Source: Oceanobacillus halophilus
Lineage (GTDB): Bacteria; Bacillota; Bacilli; Bacillales; Amphibacillaceae
Direction of reading: 5' to 3'
Assembly: GCF_003628505.1 (NCBI RefSeq)
Contig: NZ_RBZP01000001.1
Coordinates: forward strand, 248,001 to 312,000
Length of the DNA: 64,000 nt
Under the pieces are notes generated by a model. It made no database searches. It saw only the letters and a list, made by a program, of their open reading frames with translations, and had not been told where the DNA came from. The position numbers and the translations under genes were made by a program. Positions 1 to 7,889 of this stretch are shown in pieces (the first letter of the stretch is position 1; each line of letters begins with the position of its first letter).

Positions 1-86
1 CTCGTCGTGGTGTAGTACGTCGTGCGAAATTATACTACTTACGTAATCTACGTGGTAAAGCAGCACGTATTAAAGAACGTCGATAA
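1..86 (+). CDS. rplS: Ribosomal protein L19, C-terminal end (partial)
   Basis: The first 86 bases read in frame 3 as the basic tail of L19, ending in RGKAARIKERR and a TAA stop at 84-86. L19 sits at the 30S-50S interface of the ribosome. Only the last 27 codons are in the window, so the call rests on this conserved tail and on the neighbours: in Bacillus rplS is followed by rbgA, rnhB and sucC, as here. A factor-independent terminator follows directly. Confidence 0.85.
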   Translation, partial: RRGVVRRAKLYYLRNLRGKAARIKERR

Positions 87-107
87 TGAAAAGAAATTCA
101 TAGTAAT

Positions 108-145
108 AAAAAAGGAACTTGGGCATTTGCACAAGCTCCTTTTTT
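108..145 (+). terminator. Terminator after rplS
   Basis: An A-rich 13-bp stem (AAAAAGGAACTTG paired with CAAGCTCCTTTTT, one mismatch) closes a short loop and runs into a T-tract. It ends the ribosomal protein operon that enters the window from the left. Confidence 0.85.
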
Positions 146-194
146 ATTTCTTAAAACAAGGCTCTTTCTGGATGTATGTTCGTTGTTACAATTC

Positions 195-404
195 GATAGG
201 AACTCCTGATCTATTTAATTAAGAATAAATAACTAATGAAGCGATTCGTTAACACCGCTACGGAAATACACTCCGCTTTCCGCGAGGGAGGCTGAGGCCG
301 TGCCCACGAACCGCAAGTATTCTGCCGGAGCGAATGATCGCACAAATCAAACATAAATGTGAGCGAGAGCTACACTATTCTGAATTACAGACATTCTATA
401 TAAA
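195..404. repeat. Palindromic intergenic repeat, copy 1 (internally deleted)
   Basis: This 210-bp stretch carries both ends of the repeat seen in full at 14268-14902. Positions 207-284 are identical to 14282-14359, and the segment around 307-391 is nearly identical to the right end of that copy. The middle (roughly 425 bp) is missing, with the junction at a shared CGCG/GAGG. The element has no transposase and no convincing ORF. It lies between the rplS terminator and lepB. Confidence 0.85.
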
Positions 405-586
405 TTTAGCACGAAGTATGTACTAGGAGCTTTTCTTTATATAGTGCTTAATCTAATCCCTGTTAAAGCAAAGTGATGGACGGTGTAAAAAAAGAACAGA
501 TTTTTTTTATTTATTCTCTCATTAATTTTCAAGGATATGATAAACTATTTAAAAAGAGAGATTTTAAAGGGCCTGGAGGAGAACAA

Positions 587-1147
587 ATGGCTAAGAAGAA
601 GAATGAATGGTTTGATTGGCTAAAGGCACTATTATTTGCATTGGGGTTAGCTTTTATTGTTCGCATGTTTCTTTTTTCACCCATTGTCGTCGATGGCCCA
701 TCTATGTTACCAACATTACATGACCAAGATCAAATGATTGTAAATAAAATTACTTATAAAATTAGAAAACCCGACCGATTTGATATCGTTGTTTTTCATG
801 CATCTGCACAAAAAGATTTTATAAAACGAATCATTGGTTTGCCAGGTGAGCATGTAGAATTTATAGATGAAGTATTGTACATAAATGGTGAATCTGTGGA
901 AGAGTCTTTCTTAACAGAACAAAAAGAGAATATGAAGTCTTATCAAACAATTACCAATGACTTTGCTCTCGAGGAATTACCTGGAGAGTATGAAGTAGTT
1001 CCTGAAGGACATGTTCTAGTATTAGGTGACAACCGTGGGAATTCAACAGACAGTCGGATGCTAGGTGTCATTCCAATAGATCAGATAGTAGGCAAAGCAA
1101 GTTTGATTTATTGGCCGTTAGATAGAATGCAATTTGTAGGAGAGTAG
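587..1147 (+). CDS. lepB: Type I signal peptidase
   Basis: This 186-aa enzyme is a SipS-type signal peptidase that removes N-terminal signal peptides from secreted preproteins at the outer face of the membrane. One N-terminal membrane segment covers about residues 12-32. The catalytic serine is Ser39 in DGPSMLPT and the general-base lysine is Lys80 in FIKRIIGLPGE; the GDNRGNSTDSR box lies near the C-terminus. The start at 587 was chosen because GGAGGAG lies 5 bases upstream; the frame is open further upstream, but that part has no ribosome site and is not conserved. Several Bacillaceae carry lepB here, just before rbgA, whereas B. subtilis sipS is elsewhere. The short spacing to rbgA suggests cotranscription. 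Confidence 0.93.
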   Translation: MAKKKNEWFDWLKALLFALGLAFIVRMFLFSPIVVDGPSMLPTLHDQDQMIVNKITYKIRKPDRFDIVVFHASAQKDFIKRIIGLPGEHVEFIDEVLYINGESVEESFLTEQKENMKSYQTITNDFALEELPGEYEVVPEGHVLVLGDNRGNSTDSRMLGVIPIDQIVGKASLIYWPLDRMQFVGE

Positions 1148-1157
1148 GTTATTAGTT

Positions 1158-2009
1158 ATGACAATACAGTGGTTTCCAGGTCATATGGCTAAAGCAAAAC
1201 GAGAAGTTGAAGAAAAGTTAAAATTAGTTGATTTTGTTATTGAATTAGTTGATGCAAGAGCACCGATTTCATCACAAAATCCCATGTTACAACAAGTACT
1301 TCAAAATAAATCAAAAATGATTGTTCTTATGAAAAAAGATCTTGCAGACCATCACATAACCGAAAAATGGTTGAGTTATTTTCAGGACAAAGAAGTACCA
1401 GCTATTGCTGTTGATGTAAATGATAAAGCTGATATCAAACGAGTGATTCAGTTAGCAAAAGAACTAGGACAAGAAAAAATGAAAAAGCTTGAGAAAAAGG
1501 GTATAAAACCGCGAGCGAGTCGTGCCATGATAATAGGAATTCCGAATGTCGGGAAATCAACTCTTATTAATCGATTAGCTAATAAAAAAATTGCTAAAAC
1601 AGGAGACAGACCTGGTATAACGAAACAACAGCTTTGGATTAAGGTGAAAAAAGATTTTGAGTTATTAGATACACCGGGGATACTCTGGCCCAAATTTGAA
1701 GACCAGGATGTTGCTTATCGATTGGCCGCCATTGGAACAATAAAAGACCAATTATTATCTTTACAAGATATAGTTGCCTTTGTAATTAGATATATGCAAG
1801 ACCATTATCCGTATTTGCTGCATGAACGTTTTCAAATAGATAGTGAAATGGAAGATATGTGGGAAATATTTGTTACAATTGGAAAACAAAGAGGCGCCCT
1901 GGAAAGTGGGGGTAATGTTAACTTTGACAGAGTATCAGATATCTTTCTTCGCGATTTACGAACAGGCAGGATTGGTAAAATTACACTTGAAGCCCCTGGG
2001 GCAAGATGA
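1158..2009 (+). CDS. rbgA: Ribosome biogenesis GTPase RbgA (YlqF)
   Basis: RbgA is a circularly permuted GTPase needed for late assembly of the 50S subunit. The permuted motif order is visible: the G4 region comes first (LMKKDLAD, about residues 57-64), then G1 (GIPNVGKST) and G3 (DTPG). The 283-aa length is normal and the C-terminal RNA-binding domain is complete. One oddity: G4 is usually NKxD, but the first position here is Met (MKKD). The loss of the guanine-specifying Asn is discussed in the findings. The stop codon lies inside the following terminator hairpin. Confidence 0.94.
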   Translation: MTIQWFPGHMAKAKREVEEKLKLVDFVIELVDARAPISSQNPMLQQVLQNKSKMIVLMKKDLADHHITEKWLSYFQDKEVPAIAVDVNDKADIKRVIQLAKELGQEKMKKLEKKGIKPRASRAMIIGIPNVGKSTLINRLANKKIAKTGDRPGITKQQLWIKVKKDFELLDTPGILWPKFEDQDVAYRLAAIGTIKDQLLSLQDIVAFVIRYMQDHYPYLLHERFQIDSEMEDMWEIFVTIGKQRGALESGGNVNFDRVSDIFLRDLRTGRIGKITLEAPGAR

Positions 2010-2038
2010 CATGCATCTAAGGATGGATGTCATTTTTT
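2005..2038 (+). terminator. Terminator overlapping the rbgA stop codon
   Basis: GATGACATGCATC pairs with GATGGATGTCAT (one mismatch) around a 4-base loop and is followed by six T. The TGA stop of rbgA (2007-2009) is inside the 5' arm, so a ribosome completing rbgA would cover the stem. Some readthrough into rnhB is likely, because no clear rnhB promoter is seen. Confidence 0.7.
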
Positions 2039-2155
2039 ACCTTTGCTTTACGTCTAACTTAATATTCCTGCAAGATGTACAAACGTTGCCCTAGTATATA
2101 TGGGTAGAGGCAATAATCATGGAGAAAAGAGAAATTCAGAAAGATAGGTGTCATA

Positions 2156-2950
2156 ATGGAGAAACAATCAATTTCAGTGTTGAAGCAACTATTTACTAAT
2201 GGGGATATAAATGATGAAATGATGAATGAATTAAAGCATGATGAAAGAAAAGGTGTACAGCAACTGATTAAATCGTATGAAAGACAACAACAAAAAGAAC
2301 ATATATTGGAAATGAAATTCAAGGAAATGTGTCAGTATGAACAACGAGCATTTGATAATGGGAAGCAATTTATAGCAGGGATTGATGAGGCTGGCAGGGG
2401 ACCGCTTGCGGGGCCAGTAGTCGCTGCAGCTGTTATTTTGCCTTCGGATTTTAAACTACTTGGTTTAAACGACTCGAAGCAACTGAATGAAGAACGTAGA
2501 GAAAACTATTTTTCTATTATAAAAGAAAAAGCAATCAGTTATGGGATAGCGATAATTGATAGTCAGAAAATCGACGAAATCAATATATTTGAAGCGACTA
2601 AGTTAGCAATGCGCCAAGCTATAGAAACGCTTGAAACGCATCCTGATCATCTATTAATTGATGCAGTGAACTTAACTGATTTACCTTGTTCTTCAGAATC
2701 TATCATTAAAGGTGATGCTAGAAGTATTTCAATAGCGGCAGCTAGTATATTAGCTAAAGTAACAAGAGATCGCTTGATGAAAGAAATACATATAGAGTAC
2801 CCAGAATATGACTTTGCTTCTAATATGGGATACGGTACGAAGCACCATATAGAAAAACTCGCAGAATTTGGTGTAACTCCTTATCATCGTAAGACGTTTG
2901 CGCCAGTACGGAACATTGTATTAGATAAGGGGGTTACTGCAACTGAATAG
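2156..2950 (+). CDS. rnhB: Ribonuclease HII
   Basis: RNase HII cleaves the RNA strand of RNA-DNA hybrids and starts removal of single ribonucleotides from DNA. The 264-aa protein has the Bacillus-type N-terminal extension (about 70 residues), then the catalytic domain. Its active-site motifs are AGIDEAGRGPLAGPVVAA (Asp and Glu), LIDAVNL (Asp) and KGDARSISIAAASILAK. The ATG at 2156 follows an AGGTG-like ribosome site. It has the same position after rbgA as in B. subtilis. Nothing is missing from the catalytic set. Confidence 0.94.
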   Translation: MEKQSISVLKQLFTNGDINDEMMNELKHDERKGVQQLIKSYERQQQKEHILEMKFKEMCQYEQRAFDNGKQFIAGIDEAGRGPLAGPVVAAAVILPSDFKLLGLNDSKQLNEERRENYFSIIKEKAISYGIAIIDSQKIDEINIFEATKLAMRQAIETLETHPDHLLIDAVNLTDLPCSSESIIKGDARSISIAAASILAKVTRDRLMKEIHIEYPEYDFASNMGYGTKHHIEKLAEFGVTPYHRKTFAPVRNIVLDKGVTATE

Positions 2951-2972
2951 TTATAAAATATCTGGTGGTCAA

Positions 2973-4175
2973 ATGGCTAAGATAATGCCACCATCTAATC
3001 AGGCATTTAGAAATGATCAGATTGTAAAAGGTCAAGTAAAGAAGCTTTATCCAAATAATAAAGCACTAATTCAATTAAATAGTCAATCAATTACTGCGAG
3101 ATTAGAAACACCTTTAGTGGTTGGTGGGAAATATCATTTTCAAGTACATATTTCCAATCATACGCTGTATTTAAAAGTCATTGGTGATAAGCTTAAAAAT
3201 CAACCAAAACAAGATATTTCAGCCTTATTGCAAAGCCTAGGGATCAAAGCATCAAGAATAAATACTACCTTCATTCAGCTCCTTATGGATGAAGGAATTC
3301 CTTTTCAGAAGAAGGAATTACTTCATGCATTTCATCTATTGCAGGAGAATAAAAAGAATCCGCAGACTATGGATGTATTAAAAGAAATGATAGTATATAG
3401 ATACCCTATTTCCAAAGATATATTGGAATCACTACTAATAAATAGAAATTTAAGTCAAACAGAATTAATGAACAGACTGCTAAGGGAGCCAATCCAGAAT
3501 AATTCAATTAATGAATTACAACATCTGTTAGCTGAAGTAGTTGGTTCGGATAAAGTCTCTGTGATAGCAGATCCTAAAAATCAGTTCATTCAACATGTTC
3601 AAAAGTATTTTCAATTTGCTGGTTTGGATTTCGAATATAGACTCTTTAATCAATTAAATCAAAGAAAAACAATAAAGAGTTTGTTGTTGGAATATATTGT
3701 TAAAAAAGATGGATCCACACATGAAACAGCTTTAAAACTGCTACAGTATTTAAATGGTGTCCAATTACAATCCATTAATGAAACAGATAATTTTATTCAT
3801 TTTAACATTCAAATACCTGGTGAAAAGATAGGATTAACGAAGGATTTTACCATGCAGTTTAAGAGTAGAAAGAGAAAGAATGGAGAAATGAACTCCGACT
3901 ATTGCAGAATTTACTTTTTCTTGGAATTAGCTCATCTTAAGGAAACAACGATTGAAATGCACATTCAGCAGAGGGCAGTATCAATTACCATATACAATAA
4001 TACTGATAACTTAAGTATTCTGGCAAAACGATATCAGCCTTTGTTAAAGGAAGGGCTGGAGAAATTAGATTATTATTTAACCAATATTAATTATAAACCA
4101 ATTCAACAAGAGAGAAAAACAAACCCATTTTCAGAAAAAACATTTTCCTATCAAGGAGTAGATTATAGAATATGA
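2973..4175 (+). CDS. YlqG-like protein, FliK-related C-terminus
   Basis: This 400-aa protein occupies the place of B. subtilis ylqG, whose function is not known. The N-terminus resembles a small beta domain (residues about 15-70, strand-rich with ITARLETPLVVGGKYHFQVHI). A helical middle follows. The C-terminal part (about 290-385) has alternating strands like a FliK hook-length-control C-domain (TIEMHIQQRAVSITIYNNTD, then a helix LLKEGLEKLDYYL). Its last codons overlap the start of the FlhB-C-like gene by 4 bases, so the two are translationally coupled. That mirrors the FliK-FlhB partnership in type III export. The FliK relationship is structural inference, not proven; the ylqG placement is firm. 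Confidence 0.6.
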   Translation: MAKIMPPSNQAFRNDQIVKGQVKKLYPNNKALIQLNSQSITARLETPLVVGGKYHFQVHISNHTLYLKVIGDKLKNQPKQDISALLQSLGIKASRINTTFIQLLMDEGIPFQKKELLHAFHLLQENKKNPQTMDVLKEMIVYRYPISKDILESLLINRNLSQTELMNRLLREPIQNNSINELQHLLAEVVGSDKVSVIADPKNQFIQHVQKYFQFAGLDFEYRLFNQLNQRKTIKSLLLEYIVKKDGSTHETALKLLQYLNGVQLQSINETDNFIHFNIQIPGEKIGLTKDFTMQFKSRKRKNGEMNSDYCRIYFFLELAHLKETTIEMHIQQRAVSITIYNNTDNLSILAKRYQPLLKEGLEKLDYYLTNINYKPIQQERKTNPFSEKTFSYQGVDYRI

Positions 4176-4447
4176 AAAATAACCAAAAGAAAGCTGCTGC
4201 ATTAAGTTATGACAGTGAAAGTAATTCGGCGCCTATTTTGTCAGCGTCAGGGAAAAATCTTATTGCTGAAGAAATGATAGCGTTAGCGAAGACAAACCAA
4301 ATACCTATTGTGGAGGATCCAAATCTAGTAAACTTATTAGCGGAATTAAATATAAATGAAGCAATTCCAGAAGAATTATATCAGGCAGTAGCAGAAGTTT
4401 TTGCGTTCATTTATCATGCAGATAAAGAACTAAATAACGAAATATGA
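4172..4447 (+). CDS. Stand-alone FlhB C-terminal-domain-like protein (YlqH)
   Basis: This 91-aa protein resembles the cytoplasmic C-terminal domain of FlhB, the type III export specificity switch. Aligned with the FlhB of this window (31273-32361), it shares AxALxYD-like strand one and the closing block IPEELYQAVAEVFAFIYH, versus IPEEFYQAIAEILAYVYR in FlhB. It has no membrane part. The NPTH autocleavage loop of FlhB is replaced by SNSAPI, so self-cleavage is not expected. B. subtilis ylqH is the counterpart. It overlaps the upstream FliK-like gene. Its role is unknown; it may modulate export or be a relic. Confidence 0.8.
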   Translation: MKNNQKKAAALSYDSESNSAPILSASGKNLIAEEMIALAKTNQIPIVEDPNLVNLLAELNINEAIPEELYQAVAEVFAFIYHADKELNNEI

Positions 4448-4477
4448 CAATTTTGTGAGGATTATCGGACTTTTCTG

Positions 4478-4506
4478 TTGTTAATTCTGTTTTTTTTTAA
4501 TACAAT
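4478..4506 (+). promoter_or_regulatory. Candidate SigA promoter for sucCD
   Basis: TTGTTA and TACAAT are separated by exactly 17 bases (4484-4500), 34 bases before the sucC start. A strong AGGAGG ribosome site follows. The spacing and both boxes are good; expression was not tested. Confidence 0.6.
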
Positions 4507-4539
4507 GAAATTGCAGTAAATTTGTTAGGAGGATGAATA

Positions 4540-5700
4540 ATGAACATTCACGAATACCAGGGTAAGGAAGTTCTGCGTGAATATGGCGTTAAAGTCCCTA
4601 ATGGTCTTGTTGCGTATACAGTGGATGAAGCTGTAGAAGCTGCAAAAAACTTAGGTACAGCTGTAACCGTTGTCAAGGCCCAAATCCATGCTGGAGGACG
4701 CGGAAAAGCCGGCGGTGTTAAAGTTGCAAAAAATCTAGATGAAGTTCGTACATATGCCGAAGAAATTCTAGGGAAAACATTGGTAACTCACCAAACTGGT
4801 CCAGAAGGTAAAGAGGTAAAACGACTTCTTATCGAGGAAGGGTGCGATATTAAAAAAGAATATTATGTGGGGGTCGTACTGGATCGTGCAACATCCCGCG
4901 TAGTTATGATGGCTTCTGAAGAAGGTGGAACGGAAATTGAAGAGGTAGCTGCAGAAACACCAGAGAAAATCTTTAAAGAAGTTATTGACCCTGTAATTGG
5001 ACTAGCACCTTATCAAGCTCGCAGATTAGCATTTAATATTAACATACCAGAAGAATTATTAGGTAAAGCAGCCAAATTCATGACAGGACTTTATGAAGCC
5101 TTTGTTTCAAAGGATTGTTCTATTGCAGAGATTAATCCTCTAGTTACAACCGGTGATGGAGAGGTTCTAGCATTAGATGCTAAACTGAATTTTGATGATA
5201 ATGCTATGTATCGTCATCCTGAGATTATGGAATATCGTGATTTAGATGAAGAAGACGAAAAAGAAATTCAAGCATCTAAATATGACCTTAGTTACGTTGC
5301 ATTGGATGGAAATATCGGATGCATGGTAAATGGTGCAGGTTTAGCGATGTCTACTATGGATATCATTAAATATTTTGGCGGTGAACCTGCAAACTTCCTT
5401 GATGTTGGAGGCGGTGCTACAGCAGAGAAAGTTACGGAAGCGTTTAAAATTATCCTGTCTGATCCAAATGTAAAAGGCATTTTCGTCAATATTTTCGGTG
5501 GAATCATGAAATGTGATGTTATTGCAGAAGGAGTAGTTGAAGCTACTAAACAGGTAGGCTTAGAGATTCCATTAGTTGTGCGTTTAGAAGGTACAAATGT
5601 AGATTTAGGGAAGAAAATATTAAACAAATCTGGTCTTAATATAACCTCGGCTGACTCAATGGCTGACGGCGCTCAAAAAATCGTTTCTATGGTGAAATAA
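4540..5700 (+). CDS. sucC: Succinate-CoA ligase (ADP-forming) subunit beta
   Basis: SucC is the nucleotide-binding beta subunit of succinyl-CoA synthetase, which makes ATP from succinyl-CoA in the TCA cycle. The 386-aa protein has the ATP-grasp domain (residues about 1-230, starting [12 protein letters not shown], with [15 protein letters not shown] binding nucleotide) and the C-terminal CoA-ligase domain ([18 protein letters not shown], then [11 protein letters not shown] and [13 protein letters not shown]). The start follows TTAGGAGGATG. sucD begins 22 bases downstream, forming a two-gene operon as in B. subtilis. Confidence 0.97.
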   Translation: MNIHEYQGKEVLREYGVKVPNGLVAYTVDEAVEAAKNLGTAVTVVKAQIHAGGRGKAGGVKVAKNLDEVRTYAEEILGKTLVTHQTGPEGKEVKRLLIEEGCDIKKEYYVGVVLDRATSRVVMMASEEGGTEIEEVAAETPEKIFKEVIDPVIGLAPYQARRLAFNINIPEELLGKAAKFMTGLYEAFVSKDCSIAEINPLVTTGDGEVLALDAKLNFDDNAMYRHPEIMEYRDLDEEDEKEIQASKYDLSYVALDGNIGCMVNGAGLAMSTMDIIKYFGGEPANFLDVGGGATAEKVTEAFKIILSDPNVKGIFVNIFGGIMKCDVIAEGVVEATKQVGLEIPLVVRLEGTNVDLGKKILNKSGLNITSADSMADGAQKIVSMVK

Positions 5701-5722
5701 CAAGAGGAAAGGACGGACGAAA

Positions 5723-6625
5723 ATGGGTGTATATTTAAATAAAGATACAAAAGTAATTGTCCAAGGTATTACCGGTGGAACAGCCAGATTCCATACTAAG
5801 CAAATGCTTGAATATGGTACAAAAATTGTTGGAGGTGTGACTCCTAAGAAAGGCGGTACGGAAGTAGAAGGTGTTCCAGTGTTTAACACGCTTCAAGAAG
5901 CGGTAAATGAGACCGGCGCAACTGTTTCTGTAATCTATGTACCAGCTCCATTTGCTGCTGATGCAATAATAGAAGCAGTAGATGCTGAACTTGATTTAGC
6001 TATTTGTATAACAGAACATATTCCAGTACTTGATATGGTAAAAGTAAAACGTTACATGGAAGGAAAGAAAACAAGGTTAGTTGGACCTAATTGCCCTGGC
6101 GTCATTACTGCAGAAGAATGCAAAGTTGGTATCATGCCAGGATATATTCATAAAAAAGGTCATATCGGAGTTGTTTCACGTTCTGGTACATTAACTTATG
6201 AAGCTGTACATCAATTGTCTGAGGCTGGCTATGGCCAAACTTCCGCAGTAGGAATTGGTGGGGACCCAGTTAATGGAACGAATTTTATTGATGTGCTTGA
6301 TGCATTTAATGAAGATCCAGAAACAGAAGCTGTAGTAATGATTGGCGAGATCGGTGGTACTGCCGAGGAAGAAGCGGCTGAATGGGTAAAAGCAAATATG
6401 AAAAAACCCGTAGTTGGGTTTATCGGTGGGGCTACAGCACCTCCAGGAAAACGAATGGGGCATGCTGGTGCGATTATTTCAGGTGGACAAGGTACTGCAT
6501 CTGAAAAAATACGTGTAATGGAAGAGTGTGGAATAGCTGTTGCAGATACACCGGCTGTTATTGGAGAAACCATGATTAAACTCCTTCAAGAAAAAGGCTT
6601 AGCTGAAAAATGTAAAACCCACTAA
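5723..6625 (+). CDS. sucD: Succinate-CoA ligase subunit alpha
   Basis: SucD binds CoA and carries the phosphorylated histidine of succinyl-CoA synthetase. The 300-aa protein has the N-terminal CoA-binding Rossmann domain ([18 protein letters not shown], residues about 12-30), the [12 protein letters not shown] loop, and the active-site segment [14 protein letters not shown], where His247 is phosphorylated. It is complete and follows sucC with an AGAGGAAAGG ribosome site. A 15-bp perfect hairpin ends the operon. Confidence 0.97.
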   Translation: MGVYLNKDTKVIVQGITGGTARFHTKQMLEYGTKIVGGVTPKKGGTEVEGVPVFNTLQEAVNETGATVSVIYVPAPFAADAIIEAVDAELDLAICITEHIPVLDMVKVKRYMEGKKTRLVGPNCPGVITAEECKVGIMPGYIHKKGHIGVVSRSGTLTYEAVHQLSEAGYGQTSAVGIGGDPVNGTNFIDVLDAFNEDPETEAVVMIGEIGGTAEEEAAEWVKANMKKPVVGFIGGATAPPGKRMGHAGAIISGGQGTASEKIRVMEECGIAVADTPAVIGETMIKLLQEKGLAEKCKTH

Positions 6626-6665
6626 AGATTGATAAAATCCGGATTTAATAAATAATTATATGTTT

Positions 6666-6704
6666 AATAGAACCTAAAAGGGAAAACATCTTTTAGGTTC
6701 TATT
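6666..6704 (+). terminator. Terminator-like hairpin after sucCD
   Basis: AATAGAACCTAAAAG (6666-6680) and CTTTTAGGTTCTATT (6690-6704) form a perfect 15-bp stem. The T-run after it is short, so readthrough into dprA is possible. The hairpin also argues against any dprA start at 6704. Confidence 0.7.
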
Positions 6705-6733
6705 TGTATACACATTGGAAAGGAAGTATTCTA

Positions 6734-7633
6734 TTGGAAAGAGTCCGTATTCGATTAATGCATCTAACAAGATGCCGTGGTATTACAAGACGAATGATTC
6801 AAAAAATCCTCGTATTTGATTCTTCGTTGACTAAGATCTATCAGTTATCACCTTCAGACATATCAAAAATATACACCCTCCCATTAAAAAACGCATCATT
6901 ATTCCATTCTGACCTTCATAATGTAAGTGTAAGGAAGAAGTTAAAGCAAGATTTAAATAAGTATAAAATCGTCACTATAGTTGACGGAAACTATCCTCGT
7001 GTGTTAAATACAATAAAAGATGCACCTCTTGTATTGTATGCTAGAGGGGATTTGTCATTATTAGATTATAAACAAGCATTAAGTGTTATTGGAACAAGGA
7101 ATCCGTCAAAGGAAGCGATGGAGAAAACGATATCAATCGTAAAACCATTAGTGAAGGAAAATTGGTTAATAGTTAGTGGACTAGCAAAAGGAATCGATAG
7201 TTTTGCGCATAGAGTTGCATTAGGTAATCAAGGAAAAACAATTGCTGTTATTGGCAGTGGTCTTAATCATGTTTACCCTAAACAGAATACCTCTTTATTT
7301 CATCAAATAGCAGAGCAAGGGTTAATATTATCCGAATACCCACCCGATACTCCTCCAGCAAAATTTCATTTCCCTGAAAGAAATCGGATTATTAGTGGTT
7401 TAACGTTTGGAACATTGGTAATAGAAGCCACTGAAAAAAGTGGAACTTTAATTACTGTAGATCAAGCACTGGATCAAGGTAGGGAAGTATATGCTGTTCC
7501 TGGGTCACCTTTGATTCCGCAAACAAAAGGGTGTCATCGTATGATTCAAGAAGGGGCAAAACTAGTTTACAGTCCAGAAGATATAAATGAGGATTGGGTA
7601 AACACAGGTCAAAGTTTCTTGTCGATAAAGTAA
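6734..7633 (+). CDS. dprA: DNA-processing protein DprA (Smf)
   Basis: DprA binds incoming single-stranded DNA during transformation and loads RecA on it. The protein is about 299 aa from a TTG start at 6734, chosen because AAAGGAAG lies 8 bases upstream; the frame is open to 6704 but that lies in a terminator arm. The N-terminal part is a SAM-like helical domain. The Rossmann-like DprA core follows (VIGTRNPSKEAMEKT, VSGLAKGIDSFAHRVAL, IAVIGSGLNHVYP, PPAKFHFPERNRIISGLT, EKSGTLITVDQALDQGR). It sits between sucCD and topA as in B. subtilis. Presence of dprA alone does not prove competence. Confidence 0.92.
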   Translation: MERVRIRLMHLTRCRGITRRMIQKILVFDSSLTKIYQLSPSDISKIYTLPLKNASLFHSDLHNVSVRKKLKQDLNKYKIVTIVDGNYPRVLNTIKDAPLVLYARGDLSLLDYKQALSVIGTRNPSKEAMEKTISIVKPLVKENWLIVSGLAKGIDSFAHRVALGNQGKTIAVIGSGLNHVYPKQNTSLFHQIAEQGLILSEYPPDTPPAKFHFPERNRIISGLTFGTLVIEATEKSGTLITVDQALDQGREVYAVPGSPLIPQTKGCHRMIQEGAKLVYSPEDINEDWVNTGQSFLSIK

Positions 7634-7661
7634 TGTTTACAGAATAATTGTAACAGTATGT

Positions 7662-7690
7662 TTGACAAATGAGGTGTATATATTTAGTAT
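7662..7690 (+). promoter_or_regulatory. Weak candidate promoter for topA
   Basis: TTGACA at 7662-7667 is a perfect -35 box, with TAGTAT (4 of 6) 17 bases later. The remaining 200 bases before topA hold no gene and no obvious terminator. Confidence 0.4.
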
Positions 7691-7889
7691 TAGTGAAGAT
7701 TTCTAATTTTCATTGGGAAGCAAATTTCTTAATAGAACTGTAATAACATAAAACGTATACGTATTTAGTATTAGGTAGCTAATAACAGCCGTTGCTGCTT
7801 TTGTTGCATGATTATTGGAGTAGCACAATACTTAACACAAATATTAGTTATTCTAAAAATTGCTAACCTCATTTTAGGAGGAAACTTAC

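Larger units (their letters stand above)
87..586. other. Intergenic region rplS-lepB
   Basis: This 500-bp gap holds the rplS terminator (108-145) and repeat copy 1 (195-404). The remaining 405-586 is AT-rich leader of lepB. I see no convincing promoter with both boxes and no gene. A possible ORF at 22-222 runs through the rplS end and the terminator and is not a gene. Confidence 0.6.

Noticed and set aside
22-222. 66-codon ORF on the + strand at the left edge
   Set aside because: It overlaps the end of rplS in another frame, runs through the rplS terminator and into repeat copy 1, and has no ribosome site.
1448-1693. Antisense ORF opposite rbgA, and similar antisense ORFs throughout (for example 5292-5627, 6229-6573, 32273-32713, 51480-51842)
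   Set aside because: They lie wholly opposite well-identified genes, have no recognisable domains and arise from the codon pattern of the sense gene.
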